Shown: positions 34,080-42,996, counted from the first letter of the stretch. The stretch: 64,000 nucleotides of DNA from Dehalogenimonas etheniformans (GCF_014672715.2 NZ_CP058566.2:1612001-1676000); one strand, 5' to 3'. Notes: generated by a model not told the origin, from the letters alone. A program made the numbers and translations.

Positions 34080-36881
34080 ATGACGCCACAACCAATGGGC
34101 AAACCTATTGTTGATAAGAACCGGATCGCCAGCCTGATCTTCAACCAGGCGTCCGCCATGGGAATAGCCGACCGCAAGAAGATCGAAGAGATGACCAAGA
34201 GCATAATCGACAAGTTGGAAAAACCCGCCACCGCCCTTCCCGGTATGGAAGACTTCGTATCGCCCACGGCTAAGGTCCCCATCGCGGTGACTGAGAACGA
34301 AATCGAGAACATGGTCAAGGACGCGGTCGAAGGGGTGAAATCTGATGCTGAGACTCACCCTTCGACAGGCTCCCCGACTGATCGGGGCGAGACAGGACGA
34401 ACGGAGAATAGTATCGTCGAAGGTGTCAAACTAGCTCCGGGCGATATCGACGAAATACCCAAGCCTCCGGTCCCTCCACTGCCTCCGCTGCAATCGACAC
34501 CTGTCGCCAATGTCACACCAAAACCCGTCACCGAGGAGAAGAAAATGGTAGTCGCCATCAAAACCAAAAACTTGAAATCAATGAAGAAACAGCCCATCCC
34601 GGAAAAGATCGGGCTTTCGGATAACGCCCTCCAGGTGCTGGAGAAACGCTATTTGAAGAAGGACAAAGCCGGCAAACCTATCGAGAAACCGGAAGACATG
34701 CTGCGGCGCGTCGCCAGGACGATCGCCGCGGCCGAGTTGATCTATGACCCGAAAATCGACATTCGTTCCATCGAGGACGAATTCTACGGCCTGATGGCGA
34801 GGCTTGAGTTCCTGCCCAACTCCCCGACCCTGATGAACGCCGGCCGAGAGCTGGGGCAACTTTCCGCCTGCTTCGTCCTGCCGATCGACGACGCCATAGA
34901 GAGCATCTTCGACGCCGTAAAGCACACTGCCATGATACACAAGTCCGGCGGCGGCACCGGCTTCTCCTTCTCCCGCCTGCGCCCGGAAAAGGACCGCGTC
35001 GGCTCCACCGGCGGCGTCGCTTCCGGCCCGGTGTCGTTCATGCGCGCCTTCGACGTGGCCACTGACGTCATCAAACAGGGCGGCACTCGCAGAGGGGCCA
35101 ACATGGCCATCCTCTCCGTCGACCACCCGGATATCGAGCGCTTCATCAAGGCTAAATCGGTTCCTGGCGTGCTGACCAATTTCAACTTGTCCGTCGCCGT
35201 TACCGACGCCTTCATGGAAGCCGTCCGAACCAACGGCGAGTATGAACTTAAAAATCCGCATAATGGCGAGGTCGTCGAAAAGAAGAAAGCCCGCGACCTC
35301 TTCGACCAGATCGTTAACCTGGCCTGGAAGACCGGCGATCCCGGCGTGGTGTTCATCGACCGCATCAACGCCGGCAACCCGACACCCCAACTCGGGAAAA
35401 TCGAATCGACCAACCCGTGCGGCGAGCAGCCGTTACTCCCCTACGAGTCCTGCAATTTGGGCTCGATCAACCTGTCCAAGATGGTCAAGAAGAACGGCAA
35501 GGCCTCGGTGGATTATGACAAGCTGAGCTACACCGTGCGCACGGCAGTCCGTTTCCTGGACGACGTCATCGACGTCAACAAGTTCCCGCTGCCCCAGATC
35601 GCCGAGCGCACCCGCCAGACGAGAAAGATCGGCCTAGGGGTGATGGGCTTCGCCGACATGCTGATCGATCTAGGAATCGCCTACGACTCGCCCGCCGCCC
35701 TGGATACCGCCGAGGCGGTCATGGGCTTCATCCAGAGCGAATCGCACAAGGCATCGGAAGAGCTGGCCGCCGTCCGCGGCATCTTCCCGGCCTACGAGAA
35801 ATCGGTCTACGACGGCAAGGTCAAGATGCGCAATGCCTCCTGCACCACCATCGCCCCCACCGGCACCCTGTCCATCATCGCCGGGTGTTCCAGCGGCATC
35901 GAGCCCCACTTCGCCCTGTGCTTCACCAGAAACATCATGGACGGCACCAAGATGGTGGAGGTCAACCCCTATTTCGAGCGCGCTTCAGTCGAGGGCGGCT
36001 TCTTCAGCAAGGAGATGATGGAGAAACTGGCCGGTGGCGCCCACCTGGAAGATTTTAAAGACGTGCCGGAAGCGACGAAGAAGCTGTTCATCACCGCCCA
36101 CAACATCACCCCCGCGGGCCATGTCAAGATACAGGCGGTTTTCCAGAAGTACACCGACAACGCAGTGTCCAAGACAGTCAACTTCCCGGCCAACGCCACC
36201 GTCGCCGATGTCGACAAGGTCTACCTGATGGCTTTCGACGATAAACTGAAAGGCATCACCATCTACCGCGACGGCTGCAAGGCCGACCAGCCCATGTCCA
36301 CCGGCAAGACCGAGGCGAAGCCTGAAGTGGCAGTCGTCGCTGCCCCCGCCAAGCCTGTCGGCCCGCGCGAGCGAGCCAAGGTCACCACGGGAGTCACCGA
36401 GCGGATCAAGACCGGCTGCGGCAACATCTACATCACCATCAACGCAGACGAAACCGGCATCTGCGAGGTCTTCTCCCACCTGGGCAAAGCGGGAGGCTGC
36501 GCCACCGCCCAACTCGAAAGCACCTGCCGCCTGGTGTCACTGGCCCTGCGCAGCGGCGTCCCGGTGGAAACAGTCGCCAAGCAGCTTAAAGGCATCCGCT
36601 GCCCATCCATCGCCTGGGACGCCGGCAAGAGCGTTCTTTCATGCGCCGACGCCATCGCCACCGTCCTGGAGAATTACCTGGCCAATGGCACGAGCGTCAA
36701 GGTGGAGACCAAGGCCGAGCCCAACGGCAACGGGAATGGCAACGGTCACGGCGAGAAAAAGGCCATCAAGGACTTCGGCCTGGTCAAGAACATTGCCGGC
36801 CAGTGCGTCGAATGCGGCAGCATCCTGGTGTACCAGGAGGGGTGTTTCATCTGTCCGGGGTGCGGGTTTACGAAGTGCTAA
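34080..36881 (+). CDS. nrdJ: Adenosylcobalamin-dependent ribonucleoside-diphosphate reductase (class II)
   Basis: A 933-residue enzyme making deoxyribonucleotides without oxygen. An N-terminal extension of about 180 residues includes a REP-derived peptide (residues 91-110). The core follows with NSPTLMNAGRELGQLSACFVLP, HKSGGGTGFSFSRLRP and the catalytic NPCGEQPLLPYESCNLGSINL. PTGTLSIIAGCSSGIEPHFAL forms part of the barrel. A TSCPD-type domain (KTGCGNIYITINADETGICEVF) and a C-terminal zinc ribbon (CVECGS...CPGCGFTKC) close it, the latter probably passing reducing power. Confidence 0.96.
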   Translation: MTPQPMGKPIVDKNRIASLIFNQASAMGIADRKKIEEMTKSIIDKLEKPATALPGMEDFVSPTAKVPIAVTENEIENMVKDAVEGVKSDAETHPSTGSPTDRGETGRTENSIVEGVKLAPGDIDEIPKPPVPPLPPLQSTPVANVTPKPVTEEKKMVVAIKTKNLKSMKKQPIPEKIGLSDNALQVLEKRYLKKDKAGKPIEKPEDMLRRVARTIAAAELIYDPKIDIRSIEDEFYGLMARLEFLPNSPTLMNAGRELGQLSACFVLPIDDAIESIFDAVKHTAMIHKSGGGTGFSFSRLRPEKDRVGSTGGVASGPVSFMRAFDVATDVIKQGGTRRGANMAILSVDHPDIERFIKAKSVPGVLTNFNLSVAVTDAFMEAVRTNGEYELKNPHNGEVVEKKKARDLFDQIVNLAWKTGDPGVVFIDRINAGNPTPQLGKIESTNPCGEQPLLPYESCNLGSINLSKMVKKNGKASVDYDKLSYTVRTAVRFLDDVIDVNKFPLPQIAERTRQTRKIGLGVMGFADMLIDLGIAYDSPAALDTAEAVMGFIQSESHKASEELAAVRGIFPAYEKSVYDGKVKMRNASCTTIAPTGTLSIIAGCSSGIEPHFALCFTRNIMDGTKMVEVNPYFERASVEGGFFSKEMMEKLAGGAHLEDFKDVPEATKKLFITAHNITPAGHVKIQAVFQKYTDNAVSKTVNFPANATVADVDKVYLMAFDDKLKGITIYRDGCKADQPMSTGKTEAKPEVAVVAAPAKPVGPRERAKVTTGVTERIKTGCGNIYITINADETGICEVFSHLGKAGGCATAQLESTCRLVSLALRSGVPVETVAKQLKGIRCPSIAWDAGKSVLSCADAIATVLENYLANGTSVKVETKAEPNGNGNGNGHGEKKAIKDFGLVKNIAGQCVECGSILVYQEGCFICPGCGFTKC
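34355..34404. repeat. REP-like palindrome inserted in nrdJ
   Basis: CACCCTTCGACAGGCTC and CAGGACGAACGG are the two ends of a common extragenic palindrome (compare 9701-9734), here split by an inner stem CCCGACTGATCGGG. It keeps the frame and encodes THPSTGSPTDRGETGRTENS in the disordered N-terminal part. Confidence 0.75.
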
Positions 36882-36930
36882 TGGCGATGTGAGTATGTCT
36901 GAAAATAGTAGAGTCCGTCCGGATTCACAG

Positions 36931-36964
36931 AAGCGCCTGGTGCGAGAAGCCCAGGCGCTTTTTT
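36931..36964 (+). terminator. Rho-independent terminator after nrdJ
   Basis: AAGCGCCTGG pairs with CCAGGCGCTT around TGCGAGAAGC, followed by TTTT, 50 bases past the stop codon. Confidence 0.9.
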
Positions 36965-37006
36965 ACACGATAATATCAGTCTAAGAAAGAACAATCGGAG
37001 GAACGA

Positions 37007-37828
37007 GTGAAATTCCAATATCAATTCCATGATCTCTTCAATCCACTGATCCAAGCTTTGAATAACCTTGGTGGTTCGGCGTCCATTGAGGAGTTAGAAA
37101 ACGAGGTCTCGAAAATTCTCAAATTGACTGATGATCAGGTTAATGAAATCCACAAAGGCAGCAGGACGAAATTAAGCTACCGTTTAGCTTGGGCAAGAAC
37201 CTATTTAAAAAAATACGGATTAATCGATAACTCTGCCCGTGGAGTTTGGACATTGACTGAAATGGGGAAAAACACGAAAAGTGTGTCCCCTCAGAAAGTC
37301 GTTTCAGTGGTGCGGGGTGATGTTCAAACGCCGACCGATGAACCTATTGAAGTCGAGATACACGAAACGCAATGGCAAAACAAACTGATAGAGCATGTCC
37401 AAACGTTGACACCTCAGGAATTTGAGCGGCTTTGCCAAAGGTTGCTGCGCGAATCTGGCTTTGTGAATGTCGTTGTTACTGGGAGGGCGGGGGATGGCGG
37501 AATTGATGGTAAAGGTCTATTCCGGATGGCCGGGGTCATTTCGTTTAATGTGTACTTTCAAGCCAAGCGATATGTTGGGAGCATTTCTCCTTCTGTCGTC
37601 CGGGATTTTAGAGGAGCTTTGCAGGGTCGCGCTGATAAGGGTTTAATAATCACAACTGGTACTTTCACAAAAGCAGCGAAGGATGAAGCCCAGAGGGATG
37701 GCGCGATTGCCATTGACCTGATGGACGGTTGGCAACTCGCGGAAAAACTCAAGGAATATCGTCTTGGTGTAAATGTACAGACGATTGAAGATGTTAATTT
37801 GAACAAAGAATGGTTTCATTCTCTTTAA
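37007..37828 (+). CDS. Mrr-type restriction endonuclease
   Basis: A 273-residue type IV-like nuclease that cuts modified DNA. The N-terminal winged-helix Mrr domain (residues 1-95, FNPLIQALNNLGGSASIEEL) is followed by the catalytic domain (LTPQEFERLCQRLLRESGF). The PD-(D/E)xK core is D in RAGDGGIDGKG and QAK in VYFQAKRY. The GTG start follows GGAGGAAC. The coding sequence is more AT-rich than its neighbours, which suggests transfer. It sits alone without a methylase, consistent with a modified-DNA-dependent enzyme. Confidence 0.88.
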   Translation: MKFQYQFHDLFNPLIQALNNLGGSASIEELENEVSKILKLTDDQVNEIHKGSRTKLSYRLAWARTYLKKYGLIDNSARGVWTLTEMGKNTKSVSPQKVVSVVRGDVQTPTDEPIEVEIHETQWQNKLIEHVQTLTPQEFERLCQRLLRESGFVNVVVTGRAGDGGIDGKGLFRMAGVISFNVYFQAKRYVGSISPSVVRDFRGALQGRADKGLIITTGTFTKAAKDEAQRDGAIAIDLMDGWQLAEKLKEYRLGVNVQTIEDVNLNKEWFHSL

Positions 37829-37874
37829 AATCCCTGACGCATTGCCCAGTGCCTCGTGAATTAGGAGAAAGCCG

Positions 37875-38405
37875 ATGCTCATATTTGAAGGTGTCCGAAA
37901 ATTATTTGGTAAGCCTGAAAAGAGATTTGAATTTGAAGACTATCCGATCAAAACATGGAAGAACCCCAACGCAGGCGAACCCAAAGTAGCTTTTGGTGCG
38001 AAAATTGACGGTTGGGTAACAATGGTAGGGCATGGAGAAACACCTGAACGAGCTATTGAGGCACTCAAAGTGCGATTCAATCAGTATAAAGGCTACAATA
38101 AGAAGTTGCCCGAACCCCACACCCACGTACCATTGAAGTTTGCTCCAAGCGATAAAATCAGCAAATATGAGACGATTGCAATTGACTACTTCCTAAAAGT
38201 CCTCGATATGGACTATAAGAACGGTTTCTACTCCGATGGAAGCAGCCTAGCAAATTTCGGTTTGATGAATGAAGATCAGAATGACCGCGCTAAAAGAGCG
38301 ATCATCGAGAAAACCCAAGCACTATATGGAATCGACATCACTGATCTTTATGACGGCCCATTGTATCTCGTGTTTGAGCGAATAAAAGAATCAAAGGTGC
38401 TTTAA
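37875..38405 (+). CDS. HicB-like hypothetical protein
   Basis: A 176-residue protein. Residues about 20-75 (PKVAFGAKIDGWVTMVGHGETPERAIEALKVRF) resemble the RNase H-like fold of HicB antitoxins, but no HicA toxin lies nearby. The C-terminal half is unassigned. AGGAG precedes the ATG. It is AT-rich like the preceding Mrr gene and probably arrived with it. It could be an orphan antitoxin or have another role. Confidence 0.5.
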   Translation: MLIFEGVRKLFGKPEKRFEFEDYPIKTWKNPNAGEPKVAFGAKIDGWVTMVGHGETPERAIEALKVRFNQYKGYNKKLPEPHTHVPLKFAPSDKISKYETIAIDYFLKVLDMDYKNGFYSDGSSLANFGLMNEDQNDRAKRAIIEKTQALYGIDITDLYDGPLYLVFERIKESKVL

Positions 38406-38427
38406 TTAACAAGGACATTTTTGCCTC

Positions 38428-38617
38428 CCATCCATTGGCCTCCGATTCTTATGACCAAGCCCTCGCCCTGTGGCAAGCTTGAGAGGGAATCGGGCTTTCA
38501 GACGCGGATTCGCGCTGCGGCATAACCAAGTACCTTGAACGCAATCCCGGCTGCAGTTTCGGGGCGTGGGATGGAGAAAGGCTTGTCGGCACGGTGCTTG
38601 GGGGGCATGACGGGGAA
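38428..38617 (+). pseudogene. GNAT acetyltransferase fragment
   Basis: In one frame the DNA reads HPLASDSYDQALALWQA, a stop, then EGIGLSDADSRCGITKYLE and CSFGAWDGERLVGTVLGGHDG. This is the N-terminal half of a GNAT acetyltransferase. It carries an internal TGA and ends where the acetyl-CoA loop (usually RRG) should begin. The remainder has been lost, with the YkgJ-like gene downstream. Confidence 0.7.
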
Positions 38618-38690
38618 CCTCAGCAAGACGCTGAGGAAGGATATCAGCGTTGTGTCACTGGTATTGGAAAAGGGAACGTGTCAACAGGTA

Positions 38691-39329
38691 ATGGCTGACC
38701 TTATTGATTTCGATAAACACGGGCTGGGAAACCTGAGGGGGCGCCAGCCTCACCAATGGATGCAAGCCGAGATGGACAGTTTCCTGACTGCCTGCGAGGC
38801 AGAGGAAGCGGCGCCGAGGATCAACCTGCCGTTCAGTCTCGACACTATCCAAAAACTACTATCGCTGGCTAAATGCCGGGGCTGCGGCAAGTGCTGCATC
38901 CCCAACCCGAAACACCCGGAGTGGCCGGGGGCGGGATTGTTCGAGGATGAACTGAAAGAGGTCGCCAAGGGATCGCTGATACCGTTTAATAAATTGAAAC
39001 AGCAATGCATCTACCGTGATACCGTGGACGGACGCAAGTCATACTGGCTGCCATTTCCATGCCAGTTCCGCTCGGCCAAAGGCTGTAAGGTCTACCAGGT
39101 GCGACCGATGGCTTGCCGGATGTACCCCTTCGTCAGCGGCGACAACGATCCGTCGCATTTAATCCTGAAAGTGAGTTGCGATTACGGCAAAGACATTTAC
39201 CGCGCTATCACGCGGAATATCAAAGAGTCGCTAGTTGATTCCCACTACCTGGCTTCCGGCAGAAAAACGTTCGATCCGACTGAGAAAGACTGGGAGTATT
39301 TGGTCGGGTATCTACCTAAAAACAAATAG
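38691..39329 (+). CDS. YkgJ-family cysteine cluster protein
   Basis: A 212-residue protein with the cluster CRGCGKCCIPN (CxxCxxCC) and a later Cys-rich part (CQFRSAKGCKVYQVRPMACRMYPFV), which define the family of putative zinc or iron-chelating proteins. Related to FliB-type lysine methylases in the cysteine portion. The ATG at 38691 is chosen because the frame upstream overlaps the GNAT remnant and has no family features. Function uncertain. Confidence 0.75.
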   Translation: MADLIDFDKHGLGNLRGRQPHQWMQAEMDSFLTACEAEEAAPRINLPFSLDTIQKLLSLAKCRGCGKCCIPNPKHPEWPGAGLFEDELKEVAKGSLIPFNKLKQQCIYRDTVDGRKSYWLPFPCQFRSAKGCKVYQVRPMACRMYPFVSGDNDPSHLILKVSCDYGKDIYRAITRNIKESLVDSHYLASGRKTFDPTEKDWEYLVGYLPKNK

Positions 39330-39404
39330 CCTCGGCGTAACCCCCGTCACATACAATTCCAATCCTGGATAGTAGAATAAAGCATCGTTTCAGGAGGGGA
39401 AATT

Positions 39405-39665
39405 ATGATGTACGGTTGGGGTCCCGGGTGGTATGGGGGGTTCGGAGGAGGCTGGTTAATGCTTCTCTTCTGGATCGTCCTTATTGCCCTGATAGTCTGG
39501 GGAGTCGTTTCCCTGACAAGGCATGGCCGTTATGGCCACATGCATATGCATACCGGCGGGTGCTGTTCAACTGACGGCAACGCGCTGGACATTGCCAGGG
39601 AGAGGTACGCCAGGGGAGAGATCAGCAAGGACCAGTTCGAAACCCTCAAAAAAGACCTCGGTTAA
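39405..39665 (+). CDS. SHOCT-domain membrane protein (tandem copy 1)
   Basis: An 86-residue protein with a Gly/Trp/Tyr-rich start (MMYGWGPGWYGGFGGG), one membrane helix, a His-rich linker (HGRYGHMHMHTGGCC) and the SHOCT motif DIARERYARGEISKDQFETL. The His/Cys stretch could bind a metal. AGGAGGGG lies before the ATG and TAGAAT further upstream. It is separated from the next copy by a terminator. Confidence 0.85.
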   Translation: MMYGWGPGWYGGFGGGWLMLLFWIVLIALIVWGVVSLTRHGRYGHMHMHTGGCCSTDGNALDIARERYARGEISKDQFETLKKDLG

Positions 39666-39682
39666 GAGATACCGGGAATCCG

Positions 39683-39712
39683 AAAAAGGGATGGATAATA
39701 CCATCCCTTTTT
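39683..39712. terminator. Terminator between SHOCT copies 1 and 2
   Basis: AAAAAGGGATGG pairs with CCATCCCTTTTT around ATAATA, 17 bases after the first gene's stop; A and T runs flank both sides. Confidence 0.88.
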
Positions 39713-39789
39713 CATTTTCGAGATGGAATTATGAGCCTACCTCTTTCGGCGATAAAATGAAATCGACTCATAAGGAGGGTTTCGAGCCG

Positions 39790-39984
39790 ATGTTCGGGGA
39801 CTGGAGATTCAGCGTCGTCATCGTGGTGATACTGGTGATTGTACTGATGTTTGTCGTCTGGAATGTTGCCAGGGGAGGCATCGGCAGTCATGTTCATGAC
39901 CCAAAGGCGATCGCCAAAGAACGCTATGCCCGCGGAGAAATAACCCTGGAGCAGTTCAACGACATCAAAAGGAACATCCGCTAG
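39790..39984 (+). CDS. SHOCT-domain membrane protein (tandem copy 2)
   Basis: A 64-residue protein starting MFGDWRFSVVIVVILVIVLM with one membrane helix and the SHOCT motif AIAKERYARGEITLEQFNDIKRNI. AAGGAGGG lies 10 bases upstream of the ATG at 39790. A longer frame extends upstream through the previous terminator and is not used. Confidence 0.8.
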   Translation: MFGDWRFSVVIVVILVIVLMFVVWNVARGGIGSHVHDPKAIAKERYARGEITLEQFNDIKRNIR

Positions 39985-39996
39985 GTTCAGGATTCA

Positions 39997-40227
39997 ATGT
40001 ATTACTCACACGGATATTGGATTATGGGAGGGATTCTGATGATCATTTTCGCGGTCATTCTTATCGTGTTAATCGTCTGGCTGGCCGCCCGAAACGGCAG
40101 TTGGGGGATGGGAAGCTGGAGTCCCGGTCCCAGGCGCGATCCGCTTGAAATAGCCAAGGAGCGTTACGCCAGGGGCGAGATCACGAAAGAACAGTTCGAG
40201 GAGATCAAGAAGAACCTGATGGGCTAA
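39997..40227 (+). CDS. SHOCT-domain membrane protein (tandem copy 3)
   Basis: A 76-residue protein with MYYSHGYWIMGGILMIIFAV, one membrane helix, a Gly/Ser/Trp linker and the motif EIAKERYARGEITKEQFEEIKKNL. It starts 12 bases after copy 2, so both are on one transcript ending in the hairpin at 40243. Confidence 0.85.
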   Translation: MYYSHGYWIMGGILMIIFAVILIVLIVWLAARNGSWGMGSWSPGPRRDPLEIAKERYARGEITKEQFEEIKKNLMG

Positions 40228-40242
40228 GTTGTTCTGGAAATT

Positions 40243-40277
40243 AAAAATGGGGGTGGCTAATAACCACCCCCATTTTT
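40243..40277. terminator. Bidirectional terminator
   Basis: AAAAATGGGGGTGG pairs perfectly with CCACCCCCATTTTT around CTAATAA, between convergent genes. A and T runs suit both directions. Confidence 0.93.
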
Positions 40278-40294
40278 CGCTACTGGGTAAATGC

Positions 40295-40492
40295 CTATTT
40301 TTTCTTGGTCGAGATGCCGAAGGGCATGTACAGTGGGCACGTGCCGATCAAAGAGGTGACGATCAGGATGGCGCCCAGAGTATACAAAGCGCCTGCCCAC
40401 ACTCCGGTGGCGATAAAAATAGCCCAGAGAACGAAAACAATGCCGAGGATGATCCGAATCCAACGGTCGACCGCGCCCAGGTTCTTGTTCAT
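40295..40492 (-). CDS. DUF2892 (YgaP-like) membrane protein
   Basis: A 65-residue protein, MNKNLGAVDRWIRIILGIVF onward, with two membrane helices and GTCPLYMPFGI. This is the DUF2892 pattern, also found as the membrane half of rhodanese YgaP. Here it stands alone. The cysteine in GTCPLY is conserved. Role unknown. GAGGAT precedes the ATG. Confidence 0.88.
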   Translation of the reverse strand: MNKNLGAVDRWIRIILGIVFVLWAIFIATGVWAGALYTLGAILIVTSLIGTCPLYMPFGISTKKK

Positions 40493-40634
40493 CTATAATC
40501 CTCCTCGATAAGAATTCTTCTTTAATTATCATATCGCGGAATTTTTCGAACCCAAAAAACTCAATTCGTATGATAAACTATCGCTTTTCAAAGCCTGACG
40601 GCTTATAATCAGCCAAAATATATCGGAGCATTTC

Positions 40635-41027
40635 ATGGCGGACAATAAATCTCTTGAGTTCGACACCTGGCTTTTGCGGTCGGTGATGCTGGCCAATGTC
40701 GAAGGCTCGGGGACACCGGAGCGAATCGCCAACGCCGCCGACCTGATGAGCAAAACGCCGATGGCGGCCACGGACTTGCGCGCCGGACTGGCCAGGCTGG
40801 CGCAAAGAGGATTCGTCCAAGAGGCTAACGGTAGTTTTTCAGCGACGCAGATAACAGCGGGTCTCAAATGGAATGAGCGGGACAAGATCCGGCAGTTGCT
40901 TTTAGCGGAGCCTGAGCGGAGCGGGGATATGGGGGCGGGGACGAGTAGCATCGGCAAGGTAGCCGGGGATTATGTCAAGCGATTTCAGGGTTTCATGTCC
41001 GGACTGACCAATCCTAAAAAGGAATAG
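40635..41027 (+). CDS. Hypothetical protein, possible winged helix
   Basis: A 130-residue soluble protein. Residues about 35-75 (LMSKTPMAATDLRAGLARLAQRGFVQEANGSFSAT) have the pattern of a winged-helix DNA-binding fold. The C-terminus is Lys-rich. No family is assigned. It is convergent with the histidine kinase gene. CGGAGC lies before the ATG. Confidence 0.6.
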   Translation: MADNKSLEFDTWLLRSVMLANVEGSGTPERIANAADLMSKTPMAATDLRAGLARLAQRGFVQEANGSFSATQITAGLKWNERDKIRQLLLAEPERSGDMGAGTSSIGKVAGDYVKRFQGFMSGLTNPKKE

Positions 41028-41035
41028 GCTTCCAC

Positions 41036-42730
41036 CTAATTGATGCCGGAATAACGTGAGGTTCCGCCAGCCGGAGCTTGATCAAGCACACGGTCCAGGG
41101 CGTCACGTAACTGGTCCATGGTATAAGGTTTGTGGACGACTCCGCTGAAACCCAACTCGGCATATTGCGACAGAGCCGGGTCGTCGGAATACCCGGATGA
41201 AACGATGGCCTTAACCGCCGGATCGATGTCGCGAAGGACACCGATGGTCTCCAGGCCTCCCATGCCGCCGGGGACCGTCATGTCCAGGATGACCAGGTCA
41301 AATCCGCTGCCGGTTTTCATCCCTTCTCGGTAGACCTCGACCGCCTCACGGCCGTCGACGGCTGTTTGGACGTCGTAGCCCATCCTGAGAAGCATTTTTC
41401 CGGCGACCTTGCGCACGTCTTGTTCGTCATCCATGACGAGGACCCTGAATTGGCTTACGGGCCTGGTATTCGTCTCCTGGAGTTCGGGGGCGGTGATGCC
41501 GGCGGGGAGATAAATGCTGAAGGTGGCGCCTTTAGCTCCATTCTGGCCCAAGGTCAGATAGCCGCCATGGCTTTTACAGATCGAGTAGGCTGCCGCCAGT
41601 CCAAGACCGCTGGCACCGGGTTTAGTCGAAAAGAAAGGTTGAAATATCTTATCCCTGTCTTTCTCAGGGATGCTGGGTCCGTCATCGCTGATCTCGACCA
41701 GGATGTAACGCTCGGCTTTCAGAAGCCCCGAAAGGCCGCGCCGCGCAACCTCGGTATTATCGATGCTCCTGGCAGTGATCCAGATGGTGCCGCCCCCAGG
41801 CATAGCCTCTCTGGCATTCACCAGGATATTTTTCAGAGCCTGCCTGATCTGGGCGGGGTCCATCTCGGCGATGATGACCTCAGGGATGGAGACCTTGGGT
41901 TCGATTGTCGTCCCGTCGAAAACCGATTTGACGGTATCCCGTACTAAATCGACGACGTAAGAGGGTTGCTTTATCGGCTGACCGCCTCGGGCGAAGGTTA
42001 TCAATTGCCGGTTAAGCTCAGTGGCCCGAACGGAGGCTTTTTCGGCCTCGGCTAGGATCTTATCCATTTCGCTGTTCGGCTCCGTCATCTCCCGACCCAG
42101 GCTGACATTACCGATAATGGCGGTGAAAATGTTGTTGAAGTCATGGGCGATGCCCGCCGCGGCTTGACCGATGGCCTCGAGCTTTTCGTTGCGGCGTTGC
42201 TCAAGCTCCATCTTGAGTTTTTCTTCCTGGGCTTGGGCTTCCGCTTCCTTAGCTAAGGTCTCACGGCACCGGGAAGCTTGCATCCGTCGGGAGAGGCCGA
42301 ATCCGACCACATTGACCAGCCCGAAGGTCGGGATGATGGTGAAGAGTTGAGAGCGAAGAGAAGCATCCTTGGTCAATACGAGCACCAGGATACTACCGAC
42401 CATCAAATATATACCCAGGAACGCTTGGTTCGCCAGCTTTTGAGGCACCGCAAGGTAAACCGCAGATACCATCACGAGGTCTAAAAGGAGGTAGGTGACG
42501 TAATCAGAGGGCCGGTTCGCGTCGATTATTAAATTGCAGGTGAGCCCAGCCAGGAAAGCAATGAATAATACACGATCGAACTTTCGAAAATCGTCGACCC
42601 TTTGCAGGAACCTCAGGAGCGACAATCCGATTGTAATAATTGTCAGGCGTAAAAAAGCCAGAGCATAGAATGTTGAAGAAAATCCCTCGAACTGGTAGTC
42701 GCGAAAAACAAAGATTCCGATGACCAGCAT
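41036..42730 (-). CDS. Hybrid sensor histidine kinase / response regulator
   Basis: A 564-residue membrane sensor. Residues 1-140 have about five membrane helices, followed by a coiled coil rich in Glu and Lys. The H box is AAGIAHDFNNIFTAIIGNVSL, the N box QALKNILVNAREA and the G box FFSTKPGASGLGLAAAYSI. A C-terminal receiver (residues about 435-555) has DDEQD, the phospho-acceptor in LVILDMTVPGG and a downstream SGYSDD. The frame remains open and coding-like upstream to about 42841 (RPRYLKEDVRLASVSL), so the true start may lie further upstream. No separate output regulator lies next to it. Confidence 0.9.
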   Translation of the reverse strand: MLVIGIFVFRDYQFEGFSSTFYALAFLRLTIITIGLSLLRFLQRVDDFRKFDRVLFIAFLAGLTCNLIIDANRPSDYVTYLLLDLVMVSAVYLAVPQKLANQAFLGIYLMVGSILVLVLTKDASLRSQLFTIIPTFGLVNVVGFGLSRRMQASRCRETLAKEAEAQAQEEKLKMELEQRRNEKLEAIGQAAAGIAHDFNNIFTAIIGNVSLGREMTEPNSEMDKILAEAEKASVRATELNRQLITFARGGQPIKQPSYVVDLVRDTVKSVFDGTTIEPKVSIPEVIIAEMDPAQIRQALKNILVNAREAMPGGGTIWITARSIDNTEVARRGLSGLLKAERYILVEISDDGPSIPEKDRDKIFQPFFSTKPGASGLGLAAAYSICKSHGGYLTLGQNGAKGATFSIYLPAGITAPELQETNTRPVSQFRVLVMDDEQDVRKVAGKMLLRMGYDVQTAVDGREAVEVYREGMKTGSGFDLVILDMTVPGGMGGLETIGVLRDIDPAVKAIVSSGYSDDPALSQYAELGFSGVVHKPYTMDQLRDALDRVLDQAPAGGTSRYSGIN

Positions 42731-42996
42731 GAAGACAGCCAGGCTTACGGAAGCCAGACGGACGTCTTCCTTGAGGTACCGGGGACGGTACCTGTCTTCA
42801 GGAACATTGGGCAGCCAGAGGTCGTTTGGTGAGTGGTCCAGGCTGCAAAAACCTCAATATAATTTCGGGCATTTTAACACGATAATTGAAAACTAAACAA
42901 AATACATTTAATTACAAAACGTTGAATATGGTTTAAATATTCGCAACCACCTAAGAAACATCTTATAATTGGTGTATTAACCTTGGAGGTAACCCT

